From assembly GCA_026874595.1 (NCBI GenBank), contig CM049311.1, forward strand, positions 67,524,453 through 67,588,452: a stretch of 64,000 bases of DNA. The letters are read 5' to 3'. Of the stretch, positions 1-9,904 are shown one piece after another. Numbering within the stretch: position 1 is the first letter of the stretch; each line of letters begins with the position of its first letter. The stretch comes from Sipunculus nudus. Taxonomy: Eukaryota > Annelida > Sipuncula > Golfingiida > Sipunculidae. A program made the position numbers and the translations under genes. Below the pieces are notes generated by a model that made no database searches, was not told where the DNA came from, and worked only from the letters and a program-made list of their open reading frames with translations.

Positions 1-650
1 TAGGGTCTTTTCTTCTAAAGTGGTATTTGCCAAAATATTCCCCCTGATACTGATGCCCCACTCCTGTACAAGACTTTTAAAAAAAGTGGACACTTTTAAA
101 AAAAGTGGACCAGACGCAATCACAGGCACATTCATATACACACAGTGCACTGCCTTGGCCACAACTACTGCCAATCAGGAGATGCCCTGACTGACTTTGC
201 CCAAAACATTTAATGTGTTCTCACTGACTTGAAACATCATCAGCTGGGGACCCGTTGCATTGGCTCTCACTGTGCGTGTAATTTAACAGAGGCCCCTGGA
301 CCTTATCAGTTGCTACAGGTACTAATGAATGCAGCTAGCAGATATGTATCAATACAAGGAGGTCCATCAAGCTTGGTGTGGGTTCTGTCGAGCATGAACA
401 AAATTGGACCCCCTGGTCATGCAGTTTTTTATGGTGAACAAGACAAGTGGCTAGGGTTAACTCACAAGTACAGGAAGTACTCCGGCTGTGTGCTAGGATG
501 GTTTTGCCTGAAAACTTTTGTTTAAGGCCAAACTGAACTGAGACTGTGAAAGAATTGGCACAATGTTGCTCCTGATAATGTCCATTTCAATTTAATTAAG
601 ATAAAATAGAGAAATGAGTGACTAATAATGAACATCTGCTGAAAACTTAC
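1..650. other. DBHS gene intron, no coding sequence seen
   Basis: This stretch lies 3' of the last DBHS exon in the window (gene on the minus strand), so it is intron. It is AT-rich. Positions 79-107 hold a short tandem duplication around the string AAAAAAAGTGGACACTTTTA. A 98-codon open frame at 229-525 (+) has no recognisable domain and I do not treat it as a gene. The remaining coiled-coil and C-terminal exons of the DBHS gene must lie left of position 1. Confidence 0.6.
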
Positions 651-847
651 CCTGTCTGAGCAAGACTGTCTGGTATTCTTTCTCTGCATTGTCCATGTCC
701 ATCTCTAACCTCTGGAACGCTTCATCCATCTCATGCTTCAGTGTCTCTTTACGCTGTTTTTCCATGTTGTACAAATCCTTCCATTTCTGACCATACTCAA
801 ACTCGAAAGTTCCGGGTTCAGCAAATCCTGGCTCCCTTTCTCTTTCC
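651..847 (-). CDS. NONO/SFPQ-like: DBHS protein, exon 4: NOPS end and coiled-coil start
   Basis: Read on the minus strand, this exon encodes ERERE-PGFAEPGTFEFEYGQ and then a helical, charged stretch ending in LLRQ. It matches the end of the NOPS segment and the start of the long coiled coil of SFPQ/NONO proteins, which drives dimerisation and polymerisation in paraspeckles. The acceptor is CAAATAG at 849-848. The donor is G followed by GTAAGT at 650-645. Phase in is 2 and phase out is 1; the frame joins exon 3 without a stop. Together the four exons give about 310 residues. DBHS proteins carry a much longer coiled coil and a variable tail, so further exons lie off the left edge. Confidence 0.9.
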
Positions 848-1490
848 CTATTTGAGAAAATATCACAAATCCCATGTTTACTTATCCAGGAGAGACAATT
901 CACTAATACACATCACGTAAAATATACCGAGATGGTAAATGAACTCTGCTAAAAAATTTCTCAGTAAACAAATGAGAACTTGTGATCTCAGATATAAGCC
1001 GCAAAAGGAGTTGTTTCACACTTTGTTCAAACGGTAATTCCAACAGTAAATATTCATCATTGTCACAAGTTCAGATCCTGATGTTTTATGAATTAAAAAC
1101 ATTACAAGAGTATTCACTTGATCTGGTTCAGTGTATCCTGGTTCCCTTTCTCTCTCATTAAGAAAAAAAAATCATCAACCTTAAGTTTCCTTATCCAGGA
1201 AAAACAGTTCATTAATACTGATCAGATATCACATACAAAAGTGTTAACATTTTAAACTAAGCTGAATCAACATAATGAAATCAAATGTGTTAATTGTTGC
1301 ATTACCACAAACATCATTTTTATTTCTACAAAGGGGGTTTCATTTCCATTAGCAACAATTCAGCTATTTCAATAGTACACTTTACACACTCCAATATAAG
1401 ACAAGGGTTTTTGGTTTGAACGATCTGTCTCCTCTAAGCAGCTAAACCATGGCTAAGATCAGCGAGTTTAATATCCCATCTAGCACTCAC
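848..1490. other. DBHS intron between exons 3 and 4
   Basis: AT-rich intron of about 640 bp. Its only noticeable content is a relic copy of the exon 4 acceptor and first codons at about 1119-1225, annotated separately. No other ORF or repeat was recognised. Confidence 0.6.
1119..1225 (-). pseudogene. Relic duplication of DBHS exon 4 5' end
   Basis: About 300 bp upstream (in gene order) of exon 4, the minus strand again shows codons for RERE-PGYTEP, close to EREREPGFAEPG of the real exon. The flanking intron (TTATCCAGG, CATTAATAC or CACTAATAC, ATCA) also aligns with 826-915. After about 14 codons the copy loses similarity to the coiled-coil part and has no clear donor. It looks like a local duplication of intron plus exon start that has decayed. 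An alternative, mutually exclusive exon is possible but less likely. Confidence 0.5.
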
Positions 1491-1586
1491 TTTTGAATCT
1501 GTTGATTTTTGCCCAAGAATTTCTCCTGCAATCCATCTTCTTCATCCCTCTGATCCATGGCCTCCACAACAATTGGACGAGGAGTT
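1491..1586 (-). CDS. NONO/SFPQ-like: DBHS protein, exon 3: NOPS segment
   Basis: The minus strand encodes TPRPIVVEAMDQRDEEDG and then LQEKFLGKNQQIQK. This is the NOPS signature of the DBHS family (compare TPRPV.VEP.-D-DEEGLPEK in vertebrates). NOPS wraps around RRM2 of the partner subunit in the dimer. The acceptor is TTTTATGCAG at 1588-1587. The donor is AAAA followed by GTGAGT at 1490. Phases fit both neighbours: the first base completes the Val codon started in exon 2, and the last two bases join the G of exon 4 to give Lys. Confidence 0.92.
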
Positions 1587-2265
1587 CTGCATAAAAAAAA
1601 TTTCAAGAAACTTAACCTCAGTTCCACTTATACATTTCATTATAAAACAAACATACTTTGGTTGACTTGGTATTAAAATACTTCATATTCACAAGGCTTT
1701 ACATTCCATATTTCTTCATTTTGAACTTTTCTTTGGGGTTTCACTTTCCAGATCCAGGAATAAAATCTAAGTACACTAGAGTAGGTAAAATTCAGATCTA
1801 ATTTTGGGTATATCCTGAAAATAGTCACCGCCTTCAATAATTTTCATGTTCAATGAGTAAATATGTTTCTTGATTTTTTTTACAGAGTGAATTAGGTTCA
1901 AGCCCATAACTTCAAGAAATTACACAATACTGACCTAACTTCTGGTATGTACATAGGAAAAAATAAAGGGATGATTATACAAAATTTGATCAATATCAGA
2001 TCAGTCATTTTTATATCATGCAGTTGTCAAGTGAAACAATGGGTTTTTAATGGAAAATTGAGGTTTTTCCTTAATATTTCAAAGGAATGAATTTTGGCTT
2101 AACGGGTCCAACACTTCAAAACATGCCCTGTTAAAGGTCGGACGGCTGATAGACAAAGGACCATGACAATAGCTCAGAGTCTGCTGAGCTAACAAAGAGA
2201 CCCCCTCTGCTGAAATTTGAAATTTTTGCAAATGCAAAATATTCTATTGTAATGTTTTTCAAATA
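1587..2265. other. DBHS intron 2, distal part
   Basis: AT-rich intron sequence with no recognised gene or repeat. It leads into a dispersed repeat at 2266. Confidence 0.5.
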
Positions 2266-3200
2266 TCTAATACTTATAAAAGGAATTTGGTTCACGTTTG
2301 TTTGCAATGTTCTCTAAAACCGTGTTGTGTACAATATTGTGCCATGCATCATTTTAAAGGTTATTATCCCTGCAGTGACATAGGCGATATGAAAATAATT
2401 AATTTTTAATATACATATGATTTTGAGTGATTTTTCCGTTCCTTTACCGAGCACAGCCGAACTGCCTTCAGCAAACACCGGAATGTGTACATTGTGGTCA
2501 CTTAACCTATACCACTCAGGACTATTGTTCATATGAATAACGCTTGCTTTCAAAGAGGGATTTGACCCACGTGCGTGGTCAGTAAAAGAGAAAAACACGT
2601 TTCTCGCTTTATGAAATGGAGAGTTCAACCAAAAACCTAATTCAAGGTCCCAATTTCAGGAACAGGGCTGGGATGGTGTTGGGGTTTCAGGCCTCAAAAG
2701 TTGTCTGATACTATAAAAAAGGTTGCGGTGGCTGAAAATGGGATACGGACCCTCTGCATAGAGTCACGCTGCGTCTGCTTCTGCTACTTACGATGCATGC
2801 ATATTTTTGTTTCCTTCTTCAGGAAGTTTCCTTGCAACGTACATTTAATTAATCGTTCATGTGTTCCTCACATCAACCTATCATTTATACGTTAAACGAT
2901 AGAAACCAGTCAAATATCAACGAAAGACTGTATGCCTCCGCGTCTCATTCCAGTTCGCAATGTAAACCATCACTGACCAGGTCTTCAAGGTAAACATACC
3001 GGGATATGATTTTTGCCTCCAGCACAGCGCCACAAAATAACAGTAAAAATTATTTGTACATATCGTATTCTGAGTATCCCATAAAAATCCATATTTTCTT
3101 TTAAGTTTAATAATAAAAAATGAACCAAAATTCATTGTTTCAGTAAATATATCTCCTAAACCCCGGTAAAAAGCCCTGTATACCAGGTTTATCAGCTTGT
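2266..3200 (+). repeat. Dispersed repeat family F, copy 1
   Basis: This aligns by eye with 28487-29699 and 55851-56684. Shared landmarks in order are TCTAATACTT, AAGGAATTTGGT, TTTTAAAGGTTATT, CATTTTGAGTGATTTTT, CAGCCGAACTGCCTTC, GACCAGGTCTTCAAGG and the end TACCAGGTTTATCAGCT. In this copy the last nucleotides read CAGCTTGT rather than CAGCTAGT. The family ends with a palindrome followed about 10 nt later by CTAGT, a Helitron-like 3' end. It lies in the DBHS intron between exons 2 and 3. ORFs at 2314-2628 and 2917-3135 are by-products of the repeat. Confidence 0.7.
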
Positions 3201-4618
3201 ATAAGCATATGAGAAAAGGGGCCCTTCTACTTGGTTATATTAAAAGTTCTAAATAAATGATTGCAAAACTAATACTCTGACAAGACTGTCATGAACAAAA
3301 ACAGTGAAAGTTTTGAGATACTGTGATGCATATGAAAATTTATATATGAACAGGAATGCGAACAGAATGGACTAATACCTTTATTTCACCTCAAGGGAAT
3401 AATGCATTTAATTTTATATTAAAGCCTTTTTTTCTAGCGCATCCACTTTTTCCATCAATAGTTTTAGAAGATTCATTTTTTTATTTACAAGATTTATAAA
3501 TCTGTAAAAAAATAAATCTGAAAATATAAGGTAAAGAATCAGAATTCTGAGTTGCATTCATTATTTGTCCAGAGTGTAGCTCATATTTGGTCATATTATG
3601 CATACACATATATTTCTTTTTATTTTAAAATCACAAAGGTTTAAATTAAATTTAAAAGAAAATAATTCCAAAAAAGGCATCTTCAAGAATATTCCTTGAA
3701 TCACTATTAAAAATTTTGCACATTGGAGTTTTTAGGACATGCTTAATTTTATTCCCTGAAATAAGAGATTCAGTAGATTTGATAAAATAAAAACATCTTT
3801 TCAAATAAAGTATACACTCTGTTGGTTGAATGAGGGAAAAACAATATCCTTGTGCTTATTACTTTCTCAGCTATAATTTATTACTGGAATTTCATACCTG
3901 GTGAAGTTTTTACTCTTCTGAAGCCAGGAACTACATATCTGATGAACATCCACACTTTCATAGCAATACACCACTTTGTGGACACAAACGTGCATTTTAA
4001 TCAATGTAATCTTGGTGGTACAATACTAAGTTTAAAATGTAGCATAGCAAAGAATAAGAATGAATCAAATACAGAAAATTATAACATTCATGTAGTTAAT
4101 GCACCATTTTGGGGAAGGGGGAAGTGCAGGGCAGAGGGGAAGCCTGCTAGTAGTGGCCAGGCTGAGCCAAGGCAAGCTGCCTTGAGTGGGTTCGCAACAC
4201 AAGTGAAGGCTGTACTACTAGGAGGGCTAGATGTAAACAACACTTGACATGGTGTATGTAAACTTGAATAAAGCTACTCTTTTCAAACAATTCTTTTGAA
4301 ATTTCAGATTTTAAAAGATTAAATCCTTATGTATATATTCTGTTAAAATTAAATCAACAGTGCTTACAGGGAAAATATGTGATGTTGCCAAAGTTCGACA
4401 AAATTTAAGGTATTGATTTTTTATTTATGTTAATAAAGACTATAGCTCAGACTTAATGTCTGGGAAAATGGGAAATTCTGAATACCTCTTGTTTTAGATG
4501 CAGGGTAATTAAATTTGTTTAAGTGAAATCAAATTTAAACTGCTGCCAAATATCAACTTCTGAACACCAGATCAACTACATTTTGAAACACCAAATGCAC
4601 ATATAATGAACTACTTAC
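3201..4618. other. DBHS intron 2, proximal part, with a GC-rich block
   Basis: Mostly very AT-rich. Positions about 4105-4235 are an abrupt purine- and GC-rich block inside this AT-rich intron, open in one frame on each strand (131 codons at 3852-4247 on plus). No domain was recognised and no convincing splice pair places it in the DBHS message, so I leave it as unexplained intron. Confidence 0.45.
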
Positions 4619-4920
4619 ACTCCCATTAAGAAAACTCCATTATTAATTCTGTTCATCGCTTGTTGTGCCCCAGGTTTGCGAGCAAACTCAACGATGCCTT
4701 CACCTACTGATCTTCCTCGGTCATCTGTGATCACAACCGCTCTTTCAACATCACCAAACTGTGTAAAAGCTTTTTCCAGCAACTCATTGGTTACATGCTG
4801 TGGCAAGTACCGGACTTTCAATGCTGCACCATGAGCAGCAAAGCGGACTCGTAGGATTCTACCTTTGTGTGATTTCCCATCAAGGGCATTTTTAGCAGAT
4901 TCTGCATTCTGTCGGGTATC
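4619..4920 (-). CDS. NONO/SFPQ-like: DBHS protein, exon 2: end of RRM1 and RRM2
   Basis: The exon starts DTRQNAESAKNAL and includes GRILRVRFAAHGAALKVRYL, the RRM1-RRM2 junction typical of DBHS proteins. It goes on through NELLEKAFTQFGDVERAVVI, DDRGR and GEGIVEF, which are RRM2 motifs, to NNGVFLMGV. It therefore holds the last strands of RRM1 (to about residue 140) and all of RRM2 (about 145-212). RRM2 in this family binds RNA and contacts the partner's NOPS. The acceptor is TTATACAG at 4922-4921. The donor GTAAGT starts at 4618, giving phase 2. The longer open frame to 5109 reads into the upstream intron and is not coding. Confidence 0.95.
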
Positions 4921-5935
4921 CTGTATAAATATAAAATTTAAAATAAAGAATCCTGACAACATATGTTTGTAGCCCTTAAAAGGAAGAACATAATACAATT
5001 TGCCTTTGTTAGCAAGGCTATGTATACCAATAGTTGGTGATGACTGACTGATGAGCAAAATAATAAATATCAAAGAAGATTTTGAGTGTTTTAACTTGAC
5101 AAAGAACACGCCAAGGCTGATACATGTCAGGGGTAACAGAAAATATCAGCTCCCTGATGTGGGCATTTACTTTGTTAAAACAGACACTAAATATCTACTT
5201 TTTTCATCCTAAATTTTGCGTTGAAATTGCATCTGGAATTAATTAACACTAAAGGGTACTTTTTGATGTTTGCGTGTCAAATGCATGCGTTTGTCACGGG
5301 GCCACTCCTTCTCCATGTGAGTGTTATGTATGTTTTTGCGGTGCAACAAATGCATGCCCTTTTCACATTGCTCAATAGACTAAGATACAAGGACAGTACC
5401 GGTACGGGTAAACTCAACATGTGACGGCATTGAAGCCGAATTCCAATGCGTGGCAAACGCAGATATCCAGCACTGCTGGTTTCTTAAACTGACGCATGCT
5501 TTTGCCGCAAGGCAATCGCATACATGGAAACAACATAAGATTTTAACTGGTTGGATTTTTGCTGCATGGCAAACGCTTGCAAAATGTGTACATGGAAAAT
5601 ATCCATGCTTAAATTAATAGAAATAGCTAATGAACCCAAAACACTGGTGTGTTTCCACCCACATCTGATGGCTATACAAAAACTTAGTCATAGTGATCCG
5701 TACAATTTTGCTAGCATTCAAGTCTACTTAAAAGTCTACTAAAATAATAAATAAAATTGACAAAAAATTCCTGAAAATCCATTTAGATAATCTTTTTCGA
5801 ACACATTTGAAATGACCTTCTAGTGAAGATCTTCACTAAATCTAAACTGCAATTACAACATAAACCAGATTTTGTGAATTTCTGTTTAATAATATTAATA
5901 ACGCCTTCATAAATTCAATCAAGAGTCGAACTCAC
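4921..5935. other. DBHS intron 1
   Basis: About 1 kb of intron. Between 5260 and 5585 it holds a loose cluster of TGCATGCGTTT, TTTTGCCGCAAGGC and GGCAAACGC motifs in both orientations, apparently a decayed short tandem repeat. The rest is AT-rich with nothing recognised. Short open frames on the plus strand here are not supported. Confidence 0.5.
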
Positions 5936-6271
5936 CAAACGGACGAACCCAAAACCTCGTGGTCCGTTCATATACACTTCGGAGAGCTCTCCATATTCTG
6001 AGAACATCTGCTTGAATTCTTCTTCTGAAGTCTCACCGGTCACATTTCCCACAAACAAACGGCATCTACCTGTGAATTTCTTTTCTCCTGATGGAGTGAG
6101 TTCAACTTCGGCTCCTTGCTTTTCCATTTTCGAGCCGTCGTCATTGCCCCGGTCTTTGTTGTTGGCATCTCGTGGTCTTGGACGTTGACCAGGGCGGTCT
6201 TTGTGGCGCAGGTCCGGTTTCGCGTCTGGAGTCTTCATGTTGCTGCTGTTCCTATCTCTCTCTGTTTTCAT
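5936..6271 (-). CDS. NONO/SFPQ-like: DBHS family RNA/DNA-binding protein (NONO/SFPQ/PSPC1/NonA-like), exon 1 with start codon
   Basis: First coding exon of 112 codons, with ATG at 6271-6269. Residues 1-60 are charged and disordered (R/K/D-rich, with [19 protein letters not shown]). Residues 66-112 start RRM1: CRLFVGNV is RNP2 and RGFGFVRL is RNP1. The donor is TTG followed by GTGAGT at 5935, phase 0, joining exon 2. DBHS proteins are nuclear RNA- and DNA-binding dimers that act in splicing, transcription, RNA retention and DNA repair, and they scaffold paraspeckles in vertebrates. Invertebrates usually carry one or two DBHS genes (NonA in flies). I cannot assign it to NONO, SFPQ or PSPC1. The N-terminus lacks the long Pro/Gln-rich region of vertebrate SFPQ and is closer in length to NONO or PSPC1. 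Four exons are seen; the C-terminus lies off the left edge. Confidence 0.95.
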
Positions 6272-6890
6272 GGCGTTGAGTTCAATATGAGTAAAAGAAT
6301 TTCAGAATTGTGTGACAAATTTTCCTTCTTTCTCTTCCGCCGCTTTTCACAAAATGGCTTCTTTTCAAGGTGCGCGGTCAGATGACGCGACAGACTCTCT
6401 CTGATTGGCCGGCACTGCTAGAGAATTATCAAAGGGACCATTCCTAATAATTGTTCCACCAAGGGATCAACCATTTTAAGTTTATTCTTCTATAACTCAA
6501 CACCAATAAATCAAATATGAAAATCGTGTTAAAATTTACACTATGCCACTTTTTAAAATAGAGGAATACCCTTAATGAGGGAGTAAGTACTAAAACCTTA
6601 AAATTATAAATAAATTTGTTTCACCGGCGGCACACAAAGTGAATGAATGTCAAATGACGTTTAACTGGGTCTTAAAGGGCGACTCATTTGCGGTGCATTT
6701 CCCAAAGAGAGGCTGACCCAGTTTTTATCGATACCTTGTCTGGCTTTGTGAATGTGAGTACGTCAGTCTGTTTAGCATTATTTTGGCGTGGAAATTCAAC
6801 AATAATCTGCTTACATTCTTTTCATGTAGCCGACAGGAAATATCAGTAAAGCTCGTTAGTTCTTCACAGATAACTTTAAGTGGGGACGTG
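6272..6890. promoter_or_regulatory. Divergent promoter region between DBHS and ZMYM genes
   Basis: The DBHS ATG (6271, minus) and the likely first, non-coding exon of the ZMYM gene (about 6.9-7.0 kb, plus) face away from each other across roughly 600 bp. Near the DBHS start the sequence is relatively GC/CpG-rich (around 6330-6420, with GGCGGAAGAG on the minus strand and GATTGGCCGG, a CCAAT-type box, on plus). No TATA box is evident at either start. Head-to-head promoters are common for housekeeping genes. The transcription starts are inferred. Confidence 0.45.
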
Positions 6891-7014
6891 CAACTGCTCC
6901 CGCCAGGTGGGGGCGCTGTGCAAGATAAGGCGTGAACTGCTCTCTTCCCGTGTGAGCTGCATCACTCTGTTGGTCAAACAGACGTCACTGCAACTGGCAG
7001 CAAGGACAGCCTCA
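6891..7014 (+). other. Candidate 5' non-coding exon of the ZMYM gene
   Basis: A locally GC-rich stretch (GCTCCCGCCAGGTGGGGGCG and following) ends at CCTCA followed by GTGAGT at 7015, a consensus donor. A fitting acceptor, CTAATTTTGAAG, lies at about 7781-7792, seven bases before the ZMYM ATG at 7799. No useful open frame is present, which suits a 5' UTR exon. The 5' boundary is a guess. Positions 7015-7798 would be its intron, where I see nothing but AT-rich sequence. Confidence 0.4.
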
Positions 7015-7798
7015 GTGAGTGTCACTTCTTAATCAGATTAAAGCTTTTAAAACACTCCTTCTGCCTCTCCAGTTATATGATTTTTGTGTGTTGGTCTATC
7101 ATTCAGTCCATTTTTTTTTAATTTTTTTTTTTACAAATTTATTTTGTTTTCCAATAATTGCTTAATTAGCAGATCAGCACCAGTTTTATTTCTATTTTTC
7201 CTCATCTCGTGCATTTACACTTTAAATTTTCGCAATTTTTTACATTTTTAAACTAAATCCTGTATTATGTCGCTTATTGTCTAATGAATGTGTCGCTGAT
7301 TGTCTAATGAATAATTAAGGGAAGGGATGTGGGTCACTTCAAATTTATGCAAAATATTTTAAATATTTATGGCCCAAAGAATAGAGTAATTTTAAAGATA
7401 TATTACCCCTGCTTCACTGGAATGCAGTCCTGTATTGTTAAATCCATAGATTATCTATAAACAATTTTTAATAGCGATTAAATGTTATTCACTGGTTATT
7501 TTCTGTGTACCAGTATAAAAAAGTGCCGAAGTAAGTGTTGATGTTTTCTTAAAATTTAGTGAGGGACACAATATTGAATACATTAAAGTCATACATGACC
7601 ATTTGCAAATTATTTAATTTTATTGTCTTTATTTATAGTTATGTTAATTTTACAATTTGAATCATGTAAGCCCCTCACCCCCAATATCACAGATATCTAT
7701 TAATATAAAACATCAGCCTTGTGCCATGACCCACAGACCCAAGGGCCACCTGATAACTATATATTTATTAAAACATCCTCTAATTTTGAAGTTGAAGG

Positions 7799-7922
7799 AT
7801 GGATTCTGCTGCAACAGAAGGCCCTCCAGCTTCTGTAAGTGCTGAAGAAGAAGATGCACTGCTACAGGACCCCACATCAACTGAGAGTCAGTCTGAACCC
7901 CCTAAAGCTGAAGCTGTTACAG
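7799..7922 (+). CDS. ZMYM-like: MYM-type zinc finger protein (ZMYM2/3/4 family), coding exon 1
   Basis: ATG at 7799 opens a 41-codon exon beginning MDSAATEGPPASVSAEEEDA, acidic and Pro/Ser/Thr-rich. The donor is ACAG followed by GTTGGT at 7923 (phase 1). Eight coding exons can be chained in frame: 7799-7922, 37446-37514, 46022-46120, 50520-50764, 53051-53155, 55305-55431, 60367-60464 and 62330 onward. The first seven give 289 residues. All junction phases agree. ZMYM proteins are nuclear; ZMYM2 and ZMYM3 associate with the LSD1-CoREST-HDAC complex, and ZMYM2 binds SUMO through its MYM fingers. The disordered acidic N-terminus is usual for the family. Which of ZMYM2, 3 or 4 it is nearest cannot be said by eye. 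Confidence 0.85.
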
Positions 7923-9559
7923 GTTGGTTACATGCATATTTTCATACTGTCAAGCCTCTTGCAGAGCTTTATGCTTTTCAGGGATCTGCAGGGCAACAAT
8001 AGGTGATAGCCGACACATAGTACCAGGGGCGTCAATATTTGGGATGAGGGGGTATATAATATATATATATAACTTTTTGGCAAGGGGAGATGGTCAATGT
8101 GATCGTAGGCTACCCCCCCCCCCCCCCATTCAGAGAATTATAGGTATATATTGCAAATTAAATCTGATACATATAAAAGGAATAGGGGCCACTTTTGTTC
8201 TCTGAAAGTGCATTGTGTATGACAATTTTTGCAATTCCTGACTTTGAAGGTTATTGTTTCCACGGTGACCTCATCAATACATGAGAATAAATAATTTTTT
8301 AATGTACACATTTTGAGTGATCTTTCATGGTTTCTAAATTGTGTGGTGGCTACCATGCACTGAGAACAGCCGAATGGCCTTTCAGCAATGACAGAAATAC
8401 CTGTGTACACAAACACCATCCGACACAGAAACCTCCAGCGAAAGATTAAGGACTATTGTGCACATGAATAACCCTTGCTGTTTAAGCATATTTGGCATGG
8501 CATTTGACCCAATATCTGACATGCATGCATGGTCAGTAAATGTGAAAACTTGTCTTGAGATCTTGGGACTCTATTTTTATGTCAGCAAGCAAAATGTTTA
8601 ATCTCACAATTCATCCAGGTAATCCTTTAGCTAGAAGTGTTGAATGTTGAAGTGACCACAACAAGTGTCACTGCACTATCACCTAGCATTTACATCTTAT
8701 ATCTACAATTCTGGAAACAGTTGTATCATGTAAACTATCTTAGAAAGCACATGCATATGTTCTGTTTTATATTTACAATACCCAAAACGGATATTACACT
8801 GCAAAATAGATCCAGGTTTATCAATACACAAAATAATTTTCACCAACAAATACCCTCTGTTACATTTGGCATGGATGTTAGCAGTTTCCCACTTTAAATA
8901 CATCCTATATAATCCCTACAAAACACATTGCTAACTTTAAGTATTTTCCTAGAACACTTTCATTAGTCCCTACTAAACTGAAAAAGGTCCCAAAGGTCTG
9001 GAAAAGGGGAGTCAAGGAAGGAGGGGGTCTATCTAATTTTTGTTATCTGCTTGAAATTTATAAGGAAAAAGTAAAAACCTTTACAAATGTTCTTCTATAA
9101 AACTGTCCAGCCAAATTGTTGCATTATTCACAGAAATGATCCCTGAAATAATCTCTCTCAACTTCTCAAGTTTGTTTGAATGGTTCCAGTTGGGTGAATT
9201 TTGACCAAGTTACAGGAAGCTGAACTCAGTCAGTTGGCCTAAAAAAGGTTAAAAAATTTAAAAAATCTCAAAATTTTATACAAATGCTGGTCACATGAGA
9301 CTTATTTGAATTCGAGGTATTGGTGGGGCCACCTGCATTGACCTTTTTCATACGGGGGTCTTCAGTACATTAACCCATAATTTCACAGAAATAGCAGATG
9401 CATCCCGCAATTCTATGCAAAAGCCTGTCAAAATAAAAATGTGGGATTGAGCTTTTTGTGGTGCCCCCTGCATTAACTTACATTTTACAGGGGTAAAGCT
9501 AAAAAAAATGTTCTGTATTTCGCAAAAGTGATCCCAGAGACAAGTTCTCTCAAGTATGT
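7923..9559. other. ZMYM intron 1, proximal part with family F fragment
   Basis: Intron sequence. Positions about 8130-8570 are a degraded fragment of repeat family F (TTTTGAGTGATCTTTCA, ACAGCCGAATGGCCTTTCAGC, TGACCC, GTCAGTAAATGTGAAAA). A run of 15 C lies at 8113-8127. Nothing else was recognised up to the repeat that begins near 9560. Confidence 0.5.
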
Positions 9560-9774
9560 TCAAATGGTTCGGGTTCACTCAGCACAGCCAGGTGCAGGTC
9601 AAGAGTTCACTCAGTGCAGTAGCTGGAGCCGGTAATTTGTTAAAGTTCACTCGGGGCAACTGCCTTTCTCACCTAAGCCTGGTTAGCCCAGTGCACCTGA
9701 CTCAAGAGATGTTTGGTGTATTGGCCTGATATTTTACCTGTCCATGCATCTGTGATGGATTACTTGTTCACAAG
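9560..9774. repeat. Family K repeat, left part (interrupted by Ngaro element)
   Basis: The string GTCAAGAGTTCACTCAGTGC, the phrase GCCCAGTGCA and the closing TTCACAAGA match 16193-16450, where the same repeat continues without interruption. Here it stops at 9774 and resumes at 14287 on the far side of the retrotransposon. Short phrases such as CAGTGCAGTAGCT recur. Confidence 0.7.
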
Positions 9775-9880
9775 ATAGTAGTCACACAAACAATTAAACT
9801 GCATGTGCTGCCGCATGCGGCGGTCAGCTGCACTTCGTAAGCGCCAGGTCGCTTACGGTAATTTATTCATGCTAGGTGCT
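9775..9880 (+). repeat. Ngaro repeat A1
   Basis: About 106 bp, repeated at 14007-14112 with two visible differences (GCCGCATGCGG versus GCCGCCTGCGG; CAGCTGCAC versus CAGCAGCAC). It contains the palindrome CCGCATGCGG and an inverted repeat CGTAAGCG/CGCTTACG around a 6-nt loop, candidates for recombinase recognition. An ATG at 9803 lies inside it. Confidence 0.9.
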
Positions 9881-9904
9881 ACCTCACCGCTTGGGTCAGC
9901 CGCA

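Noticed and set aside
3852-4247. 131-codon plus-strand ORF
   Set aside because: No domain, AT-rich first half, unrelated GC-rich second half, and it lies antisense within a DBHS intron.
4615-5109. DBHS exon 2 starting at an upstream Met (MFFVKLKHSK)
   Set aside because: The reading upstream of 4920 crosses a clear acceptor (TTATACAG), and the family alignment begins at DTRQN after the junction with exon 1.
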